A stretch of DNA of 14,003 nt. Origin: Candidatus Odyssella thessalonicensis (lineage in GTDB: Bacteria > Pseudomonadota > Alphaproteobacteria > Bin65). The notes under the pieces were generated by a model. It was given only the letters and a program-made list of their open reading frames with translations. It made no database searches and was not told the DNA's origin. Within the stretch, counting starts at the first letter, position 1; the number at the start of each line of letters is the position of its first letter. The position numbers and the translations under genes were made by a program. Shown piece after piece: positions 7,108 through 12,033 of this stretch. The DNA is taken from the NCBI GenBank assembly GCA_005240015.1, contig SBBV01000492.1:1-14003 (forward strand). Reading direction: 5' to 3'.

Positions 7108-8319
7108 TCAGGCGACGCGCTGCGCGAGATCGGACCCGATCGCCGGCTGCGATTGCGCCGCGGGGTGCTCGCGCGCATCGGGCGCGGCGCCCGAGTCGGG
7201 GCGCAGGCTCACGCGCTCCGGCGGGAAGTAGGCGGAGACGGTGGTGCCCTGGCCCGGCGCGCTCACGACGCGCAGCGCGCCGCCGTGCACCTCCATCATC
7301 GCCTTGGCTAGCGGCAGGCCGAGCCCGGTGCCGGCGTGCTTCTTGCTGTGCGCACTGTTGACCTGGCCGAACGGCGTCAGCGCCACCTTGATCTCGTGCG
7401 GCGCCATGCCGACGCCGGTGTCGGCGACGGCCACCAGCAGCCCGCCCTCGGGCGTGCGCACCGCCGAGAGGTTCACGCGCCCGCCCGCGGGCGTGAACTT
7501 CACCGCGTTCGACAGCAGGTTGAGCAGGATCTGGCAGACCATGCGCTCGACGGCCAGCAGCCGGATGCCGCGGCTCTCCACCGACATCTCGAGCGCCACG
7601 TTCTCGCGCTCGGCGAGCGGCCGGATCATGCGCGTCGTCGCCTCGAGCACGGCGGCGACGTTGAACTCCTCTTCGTCCTGCACGCTCGCGCGCCCGGCCT
7701 CGATCTTGGAGAGATCGAGGATCTCGTTGATGATGCCGAGCAGGTGATGGCCGCTCTTGCTGATGTCCTTGACGTAATCGAGATAGCGCGGATTGCCGAT
7801 CGGGCCGAACTGCTGGGCCTGGATCATGTCGGAGAAGCCGATGATCGCGTTGAGCGGCGTCCTCAGCTCGTGGCTCATGCTGGCGAGGAATTGCGACTTC
7901 GCGACGTTGGCCTGCTCGGCGGCGTCGACGGCGATCGCGAGGTGCTCGGTCACCTGCTTCAACGCGCGGCGCGAGGCGCCGAGCTGGCGGATGATGAGTT
8001 GCGAATAGACGACGATCGGCGTGGCGACGATGACGGTCACCACCGCGACGTCGATCGCAAACCAGAGGAAATATTCGTCGCCGCGCAGCAGCACGAACAG
8101 GATGTGCGTGGCTTCGGCCAGCACGACCGCGACCGCGACGAGGACGGCGGAAGCGCCGCTCAATCCCAGCTGGCCGAGCGCATGCGTCAGGCCGCCCAGC
8201 GCGCCGCGTGTGCCGTTGCGCGCAGCATCGCCGTTCCTTGGGGCAGGCCTGACCGGTTGCAGTGCCATGGTTTCCTGCAGCGCGATTTGCACGTCGGTCG
8301 GAATGCCTTCACCTTTCAT
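7108..8319 (-). CDS. Membrane sensor histidine kinase, PleC/DivJ/PdhS-like core
   Basis: A 403-residue kinase (from ATG 8319). Two hydrophobic segments at about 57-78 and 86-110 are separated by only a few residues, so there is almost no extracytoplasmic sensor domain. The HisKA domain has His150 in SMSHELRTPLNAIIGFSDMI, and the following FGPIGNPRYLDYVKDISKSGHHLLGIINEILDLSKIEAG is characteristic of the PleC/DivJ/PdhS group that acts on DivK-type regulators. The HATPase part has the N-box NLLSNAVKF (267-275), ADTGVGM (299-305), PFGQV and GTGLGLPLAK (330-339). A GTG start at 8346 (nine residues longer) and an ATG at 8268, preceded by AGGAA, are alternatives; no start has a strong ribosome site. 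The gene lies 140 bases downstream of rsr on the same strand. There is no response-regulator gene beside it, so it is an orphan. Confidence 0.85.
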   Translation of the reverse strand: MKGEGIPTDVQIALQETMALQPVRPAPRNGDAARNGTRGALGGLTHALGQLGLSGASAVLVAVAVVLAEATHILFVLLRGDEYFLWFAIDVAVVTVIVATPIVVYSQLIIRQLGASRRALKQVTEHLAIAVDAAEQANVAKSQFLASMSHELRTPLNAIIGFSDMIQAQQFGPIGNPRYLDYVKDISKSGHHLLGIINEILDLSKIEAGRASVQDEEEFNVAAVLEATTRMIRPLAERENVALEMSVESRGIRLLAVERMVCQILLNLLSNAVKFTPAGGRVNLSAVRTPEGGLLVAVADTGVGMAPHEIKVALTPFGQVNSAHSKKHAGTGLGLPLAKAMMEVHGGALRVVSAPGQGTTVSAYFPPERVSLRPDSGAAPDAREHPAAQSQPAIGSDLAQRVA

Positions 8320-8458
8320 GATCGGGTTAATTCTTCGTAAATGCACGCGATAAATGTGGCGCGACGTGGCAAAACGTCCACGCCCGCCGGCCGTTAACCG
8401 TCAGCTATCGGTTGCCGGAGACGGCGCCGACTCCCGCAGAGGAAGCCGGCGCCGCGCC

Positions 8459-10147
8459 CTAGACCGACCCGGCGATGAAGTCGCCGATCACCGCCGGCGC
8501 CGCGGCGTCGAAGCCCACGACGTCGAGCATGCCGCCGTCGTCGGGGTCGGCGATGCTGAAGCCGTTCGACGTCATGCCGACCACGATGAGCCGCGCGGCG
8601 ATGCCGCTCTTCCGGCGGTAGTCGGCGAGCGCCTGGACCGGATGGATCGCACCGGCCCAGGTCTCGCTGTCGGTGTAGACGACGAACGCGTCGCACTCGA
8701 GCGCGTGGTCGATGGCATAGAGCATCGGCAGCGCGCAGTCGGTGCCGCCGAAGTCGAGCCGCGCGATCATCCCCACCACGTCGTCGAGCCGCTGCCGCCG
8801 CGAGAGCGCGAGCGGCGTGAGGCCGTCGTGATAGCCGATCGACGCCCACTGGCTCCGCCGCGGGCTCTTCCACGAGCCATGGCCGGCGGCGCTGAACGCG
8901 ACCACGTGGCAATCCTTCTCGGCCGCCAGCGTGACCATCGCCATCGCCGCCGAGGCCTCGCGCGCCGCTAGCGGCGTGCCCGCGACGTAGGAGCTCGCCA
9001 TCGAGCCCGAGACGTCGAGCGCCAGCATGATGCGCTTGCCCGTCGCCGGCACGAACGCGAAGCAGCGGTAGAACGCCTCGTCGAGCGCGTCGACGATGCT
9101 CGGCACCGGCTGCCACGCGAGCTTGCCGCGGAAGCCGCGACCCTGCGCGTAGACGCTCTGCGCGAGCAGGATCGCGAGCGGATGGATCCGCGCGCGCTTG
9201 AGGCGGTTCGCGTCGCCCAAGCGTTCGGCGACCGTCTTGGCCGCCGCGTTCTTGGGCTGCAGCAAACCGACCTCGGACATCTTGCCGAGCGAGCGGATCA
9301 TCGCCGTCATCGGCATGCCCTCGAGCAGCGCCTCCCACACCTCGTTGCTGTTGAGGAGCTGCGTCGGCACCGCTTCGCGCGGCAGCTTGTGCTCGACGAT
9401 CATCAGCGCGGCCTCGGTCGGATCCTCGACCCGCGCAAGCCGCTCCGACGCCTCGAACTGTACGAGCGCCGCGGGCAGCTCGCCCTTGCCGTCCGGGCGC
9501 ACGATGCGGTCGAACAAGGCCGCCCGCGCGCGGTCGTCCTTCGCCGCCTGGGGGGGCGCGAGCCGCAGGAGATCGCGGTGCGACCAGCGCGTGCCGCCCT
9601 CGTCGCCGCCGCCGACCGCGCGGCCCTTGTACTTGATCGCCTGCAGCACGAGGTCGTCGAGCGGCTTCGCGAGATACCAGTCGGCCACGGCGCGCCGCAG
9701 GCCGCGGCCCCAGCCGCGAAATCCTTCGACGAACTCGGCGAACTGATAGAGATGCGTGCCGATGCGGCAGACGCGCGGTAGCGCGGCGAGCGCCGCCTTG
9801 CGCGTCTTCTCGTCGCCGGCCGCAGCCGCGATCGCGAGCGCGTAGATCGCCGGCGTGTTCTTGGGCGCGCGGCCGGCCTCGCTGATCTCGACGATGCGCG
9901 CGACCGCGCGCGCACCGTCGGCGTCGACGCAGCGCAGGACCGCGGCCGCGTTCTCGACCGTGAGCTTCTGCTCGCCGATGTAGTAGGTGCCGCCGGCCGA
10001 GCCGAGGATCAGGAACCGATCCAGCCGCGCCCAGTCGTCGAGCGCGAAAGCGAAGCCGCCAGCGCTGTTGGCGACCATCGCCTTGCCGGGAATGGGCTGG
10101 CTCTGCGGCGTCTTGCGCGTCGAGAACAGCTTGCGAAGGTTGACCAT
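8459..10147 (-). CDS. rsr: Rsr: Ro60 orthologue with TROVE and vWA domains
   Basis: A 562-residue ring-shaped RNA-binding protein, orthologous to the animal Ro60 autoantigen. Bacterial Ro proteins bind Y RNAs on the outer face and single-stranded RNA ends in the central hole, and in Deinococcus they form a complex with PNPase that degrades structured RNA. Residues about 25-365 are the HEAT-like TROVE domain, with GGFAFALDDWARLDRFLILGSAGGTYY at 30-56 and the HPLAILLAQSVYAQGRG region near 322-338. Residues about 372-560 are the von Willebrand A domain with a complete MIDAS: DVSGS (Asp378, Ser380, Ser382), Thr469 in GGTD and Asp493 in YTDSETW. ATG at 10147 is preceded by GAGAGG. Nine Y-RNA-like units lie upstream on the same strand, the nearest ending 55 bases before the start codon. 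No rtcB/rtcA genes, common neighbours elsewhere, are present. Confidence 0.93.
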   Translation of the reverse strand: MVNLRKLFSTRKTPQSQPIPGKAMVANSAGGFAFALDDWARLDRFLILGSAGGTYYIGEQKLTVENAAAVLRCVDADGARAVARIVEISEAGRAPKNTPAIYALAIAAAAGDEKTRKAALAALPRVCRIGTHLYQFAEFVEGFRGWGRGLRRAVADWYLAKPLDDLVLQAIKYKGRAVGGGDEGGTRWSHRDLLRLAPPQAAKDDRARAALFDRIVRPDGKGELPAALVQFEASERLARVEDPTEAALMIVEHKLPREAVPTQLLNSNEVWEALLEGMPMTAMIRSLGKMSEVGLLQPKNAAAKTVAERLGDANRLKRARIHPLAILLAQSVYAQGRGFRGKLAWQPVPSIVDALDEAFYRCFAFVPATGKRIMLALDVSGSMASSYVAGTPLAAREASAAMAMVTLAAEKDCHVVAFSAAGHGSWKSPRRSQWASIGYHDGLTPLALSRRQRLDDVVGMIARLDFGGTDCALPMLYAIDHALECDAFVVYTDSETWAGAIHPVQALADYRRKSGIAARLIVVGMTSNGFSIADPDDGGMLDVVGFDAAAPAVIGDFIAGSV

Positions 10148-10202
10148 GTGAGCCTCTCTGCACGTTTCTGTTTAGCTTGGCTGGTGGGTTCGGAGAAAGT
10201 GG

Positions 10203-10272
10203 CCGGCCGGGCATGTGTGTTGAACGTGGCGGTCGAGTCTGATCGATAAGCCACGTTCGCCGGCCCGGCTGG
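10203..10272 (-). ncRNA. Y RNA unit 9 (compact, no tRNA-like module)
   Basis: About 70 nt. The closing stem is GCCGGGC (10269-10263) with GCCCGGC (10212-10206). The 5' block reads GGGCCGGCGAACGTGGCTTA, and the 3' block is CAACACACATGCCCGG. Between them GAACGTGGC pairs perfectly with GCCACGTTC, leaving a loop of about 19 nt that starts TTATCGATC. It is the last unit of the array, in the leader of rsr, after the small membrane-protein gene. Confidence 0.75.
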
Positions 10273-10310
10273 TCGCTTCGTCGCGATGCTCGGCGCGCAG
10301 CGCGTTGCAC

Positions 10311-10505
10311 CTATTGGAAAGCGAGATCGAGAGCGCCGGTGACCAGCCAGAACCACGCCGACCCCAAGTACAGCTCGAGGTTGATCGCAGTGTAGAGGTC
10401 GGGCACGTCGCCCTCTTCGGTCGCATCGCAATACGCCCGCAGCCAAGGCCAGGCGCCGGCGACGCTCAACGCGAGCAGGACCAAACTGACGATCGCCAGA
10501 CTCAT
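10311..10505 (-). CDS. Small two-helix membrane protein inside the Y RNA array
   Basis: A 64-residue protein. ATG at 10505 is chosen because GGAG lies 6 bases upstream; a TTG at 10517 would add four residues. A first hydrophobic segment (about residues 3-22, LAIVSLVLLALSVAGAWPWL) is followed by an acidic stretch (DATEEGDVPD) and a second hydrophobic segment (about 50-62, LGSAWFWLVTGALDL), so it probably spans the membrane twice. I do not recognise a family. It lies between Y RNA units 8 and 9 on the same strand; unit 8 ends about 32 bases before its start. A role linked to Rsr is only a guess from position. Confidence 0.6.
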   Translation of the reverse strand: MSLAIVSLVLLALSVAGAWPWLRAYCDATEEGDVPDLYTAINLELYLGSAWFWLVTGALDLAFQ

Positions 10506-10536
10506 GGCGCGCTCCAACGAGATTGGCCGGCAGAAG

Positions 10537-10602
10537 CGGCCGGCCGGGTGTGTGTTGCTCTGGCGGCCAATCGTTACTCCAGGAGCTCTGGCCCGGCGGC
10601 CG
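10537..10602 (-). ncRNA. Y RNA unit 8 (compact, divergent)
   Basis: About 66 nt and the most divergent unit. The closing stem pairs GGCCG-CCGGG (5') with CCCGG-C(C)GGCC (3') with one bulged base. The 5' block is GGGCCAGAGCTCCTGGAGTA, with AGTAACG where other units have GTTATCG; the 3' block is CAACACACACCCGG, very like that of unit 9. CTGG/CCAG closes the inner loop. It has no tRNA-like arms. Confidence 0.65.
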
Positions 10603-10609
10603 ATTCCGT

Positions 10610-10753
10610 GCTGCGGACATGTTGTGCGGTGGAGTTAGTCCCTTGCGGGACGCCCGTGCTCTACCACTGAGCTATCGCTGCCCTGCGGCAGCGAGAGGGA
10701 ATCGAACCCTCGACCCCGGGCTGGTCGATAACCCACGCGCTCCGGCCCGCAGC
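10610..10753 (-). ncRNA. yrlA: Y RNA unit 7, YrlA type with tRNA-like module
   Basis: About 144 nt. The closing stem is CTGCGGGC (10752-10745) with GTCCGCAG (10618-10611). The 5' block is GGGCCGGAGCGCGTGGGTTA followed by TCGACC; the 3' block is CACAACATGTCCG. The effector module is a permuted tRNA mimic: T-arm GAGGGTTCGATTCCCTC (10711-10695), an 8-bp acceptor-like stem TCGCTGCC/GGCAGCGA closed by the 4-base loop GCAG, then TA in the place of tRNA bases 8-9, then D-arm GCTCAGTGGTAGAGC (10672-10658). There is no anticodon arm; the Ro-binding stem takes its place. A short hairpin GTCCC-GCAA-GGGAC follows the D-arm. Confidence 0.88.
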
Positions 10754-10809
10754 CATTTTGCGGGTGACAGCAAGCGATCCGTCCATAGTTCTCGCCGACG
10801 AAAACAGCT

Positions 10810-10881
10810 GGCCGGACGTGTTCGTTTTTCATGGGGTTGGGTGCGTACCTGAAACGCTAACCCATGAAATCCGGCCCGGCC
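10810..10881 (-). ncRNA. Y RNA unit 6 (compact)
   Basis: About 72 nt. Closing stem GGCCGGGC (10881-10874) with GTCCGGCC (10817-10810). The 5' block is GGGCCGGATTTCATGGGTTA, and the 3' block is GAACACGTCCGG. TTTCATGGG pairs with CCCATGAAA, capped by a loop of about 20 nt. No T- or D-arm is present. The spacing and the shared blocks identify it as a Y RNA without effector module. Confidence 0.75.
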
Positions 10882-10900
10882 GGCCGTTTCGGTCGACGAT

Positions 10901-11040
10901 GCGCAGGCATGTTGCGCCGCGGGGCGGTCCTTGCGGACCCCCTTGCTCTACCACTGAGCTATCGCCGGCTGTTCGCCGACGAGGAGGACTTGAACCTCCG
11001 ACCTCGGGATTCGCGATAACCCGCGAGCTCCGGCCCGCGC
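10901..11040 (-). ncRNA. yrlA: Y RNA unit 5, YrlA type with tRNA-like module
   Basis: About 140 nt. Closing stem GCGCGGGC (11040-11033) with GCCTGCGC (10908-10901). The 5' block is GGGCCGGAGCTCGCGGGTTA followed by TCGCG; the 3' block is GCGCAACATGCC. Module order: T-arm GGAGGTTCAAGTCCTCC (10999-10983), acceptor-like stem TCGTCGGC/GCCGGCGA closed by GAACA, TA, then D-arm GCTCAGTGGTAGAGC (10959-10945). A GGTCC-TTGC-GGACC hairpin (read on the plus strand) lies beyond the D-arm. Confidence 0.88.
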
Positions 11041-11077
11041 TGGACCGAAATCGACTGCACCGAGTGTGGCTATCTCG

Positions 11078-11236
11078 AGCGGACATGTTGTTGGTCTGGC
11101 AAATGCCCTCGGCGGGTTCTTGGCCGCCTTGAGCCGCCTGCTCTGCCGCTGAGCTACGACCGCATCGCTGCGGCCGAGAGGAGTCGAACCTCCGACCTGG
11201 CCATTACCAATGATAAGCCAAACACGCCGGCCCGCC
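11078..11236 (-). ncRNA. yrlA: Y RNA unit 4, YrlA type with tRNA-like module
   Basis: About 159 nt, the longest unit. Closing stem GCGGGC (11235-11230) with GTCCGC (11084-11079). The 5' block is GGGCCGGCGTGTTTGGCTTA; the 3' block is CAACAACATGTCC. Module: T-arm GAGGTTCGACTCCTC (11192-11178), acceptor-like stem CGGCCGCA/TGCGGTCG closed by GCGA, TA, D-arm GCTCAGCGGCAGAGC (11154-11140). Additional hairpins (CATT-GGT-AATG before the T-arm and GGCGG...CCGCC after the D-arm) extend the linker. Confidence 0.87.
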
Positions 11237-11470
11237 GGTGATGTCCACGAGTCCGGTGCAATTCGCCACTTGCGGCGGAATTCAGTTCAATCGTTTGGAT
11301 TGCATGCTCGCCTCCTTTGGTTCCGGGCCACAGCGAACCGACCCGGCGGGAGGCGTAAGGGCCCCTTACCGGGCGCGGTTGCGCCGCGTTGTGCGCGCCA
11401 AGCGCACGGATTGGTTTTGACAGCCGACTGGGGCCACGTTGCTTCCTCGTTTCGTCGTCAGATCGTTCCT
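11237..11470 (-). other. Gap in the Y RNA array with serial hairpins
   Basis: These 234 bases have none of the Y-RNA blocks. Read on the minus strand they hold a row of hairpins: GTGCGC...GCGCAC, CGCGG...CCGCG, GTAAGGG-G-CCCTTAC and GGTTC...GAACC, then a strong ribosome site with a 7-codon frame (11282-11305), then AATTC-CGCC...GGCG-AATT. It could be a separate structured RNA, a leader region, or the remains of an insertion. I do not recognise it. Confidence 0.45.
11282..11305 (-). CDS. Possible 7-codon leader frame with strong ribosome site
   Basis: On the minus strand AAAGGAGG stands 5 bases before an ATG that opens the frame M-Q-S-K-R-L-N-stop. The ribosome site is the best in the window, but the frame is tiny. 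It may be a leader peptide or a chance match; alternatively a frameshift has cut a longer gene. No ribosome stalling motif is evident. Confidence 0.25.
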   Translation of the reverse strand: MQSKRLN

Positions 11471-11549
11471 GCGGACGTGTTGCGCGACTGGGTACGTGGG
11501 CTTCGCCCACACCTCCTAAGGGTGCGATAACCCATTCGCTCCGGCCCGC
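11471..11549 (-). ncRNA. Y RNA unit 3 (compact)
   Basis: About 79 nt. Closing stem GCGGGC (11549-11544) with GTCCGC (11476-11471). The 5' block is GGGCCGGAGCGAATGGGTTA followed by TCGC; the 3' block is GCGCAACACGTCCG. TGGGT pairs with ACCCA, and the interior is capped by GTGGGC-GAA-GCCCAC. No complete tRNA-like module. A -10-like TATAGA (11563-11558) lies 8 bases upstream of the 5' end, without a clear -35. Confidence 0.78.
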
Positions 11550-11574
11550 GGGCTGGTTCTATACGGATTGGGGA

Positions 11575-11701
11575 CGGCGGGCGTGTATTCGCGCCTGGCA
11601 CCCTGTGTTGCCACTACACCACGCCGCGCCTTTGCGGCGGGAGGAATCGAACCTCCGACTGGTCGTTGGGAGCGATAAGCCAGAATCGCTCCGGCCCGCC
11701 G
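11575..11701 (-). ncRNA. yrlA: Y RNA unit 2, YrlA type with tRNA-like module
   Basis: About 127 nt. Closing stem GGCGGGC (11700-11694) with GCCCGCC (11582-11576). The 5' block is GGGCCGGAGCGATTCTGGCT followed by TATCGC; the 3' block, GAATACACGCCCG, is looser than in other units. CTGGC/GCCAG closes the inner part. Module: T-arm GGAGGTTCGATTCCTCC (11656-11640), acceptor-like stem CGCCGC/GCGGCG with a short loop, TG, then D-arm GTGTAGTGGCAACAC (11619-11605), a different D-arm class from units 4, 5 and 7. Confidence 0.85.
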
Positions 11702-11717
11702 CGATCAATCCGTAATT

Positions 11718-11831
11718 CCCTTCGGACGTAAGCTGGACTGGGTTTGCCTACCGCCGCTTGCGCTGCGGCGCTGCCCTGCCGGAGCAGCCCGGCCGTCTGA
11801 TGCGCTAACCCAGTTCCTCCGGCCCGAAGGG
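11718..11831 (-). ncRNA. Y RNA unit 1 (first in array)
   Basis: About 114 nt. Closing stem CCCTTCGGGC (11831-11822) with GTCCGAAGGG (11727-11718). The 5' block is GGGCCGGAGGAACTGGGTTA followed by GCGC; the 3' block is GCTTACGTCCG. CTGGG/CCCAG closes the inner region, which folds as two GC-rich hairpins (GCTGC...GCAGC and CGCCGC...GCGGCG) in the place of the tRNA-like arms. It starts at the point predicted for transcription from the promoter at 11838-11866. Confidence 0.78.
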
Positions 11832-11837
11832 GCGCGG

Positions 11838-11866
11838 TTCATATCGACGGTGTTCTCCGAATGCAA
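11838..11866 (-). promoter_or_regulatory. Predicted promoter of the Y RNA array
   Basis: On the minus strand: TTGCAT (11866-11861), a 17-base spacer, TATGAA (11843-11838). Six bases separate the -10 from 11831, the first base of the closing stem of Y RNA unit 1, so the start site fits the RNA end. The hexamers match consensus only moderately. Confidence 0.5.
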
Positions 11867-12033
11867 GTGCAACGTGAAACGCCGCGCAGAAAAGACGAAA
11901 AGTTGCGGGCGGCCGGTCGGCCGGCGCAAGAGCATTGCAGCGGTGCGCCTCGCGAACGATCTTTTGCTTCGTCCGCGCCCTGCCCTATAAGCGGCGGGGG
12001 ACGAAGTTCTGGCGTTTGGAGATAGGCAAGACC

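Noticed and set aside
8370..8458. Rho-independent terminator after rsr
   Set aside because: GGCGCCG/CGGCGCC can pair, but the loop is about 17 bases and no T-run follows; read-through to the kinase remains possible.
8394..10310. Minus-strand frame of 638 codons
   Set aside because: It is an out-of-frame shadow of rsr and would run through Y RNA unit 9.
10658..10711. Ordinary tRNA genes at the T- and D-arm matches (also near 10945-10999, 11140-11192, 11605-11656)
   Set aside because: The order is T-arm before D-arm, the acceptor strands are joined by a short loop, and there is no anticodon arm or CCA end. All sit inside the shared Y RNA stems.
10758..11530. Short proteins inside the Y RNA array (for example plus 10758-11132, minus 11154-11510)
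   Set aside because: They run across conserved RNA stems and arms, have no ribosome sites, and are explained by the RNA features.
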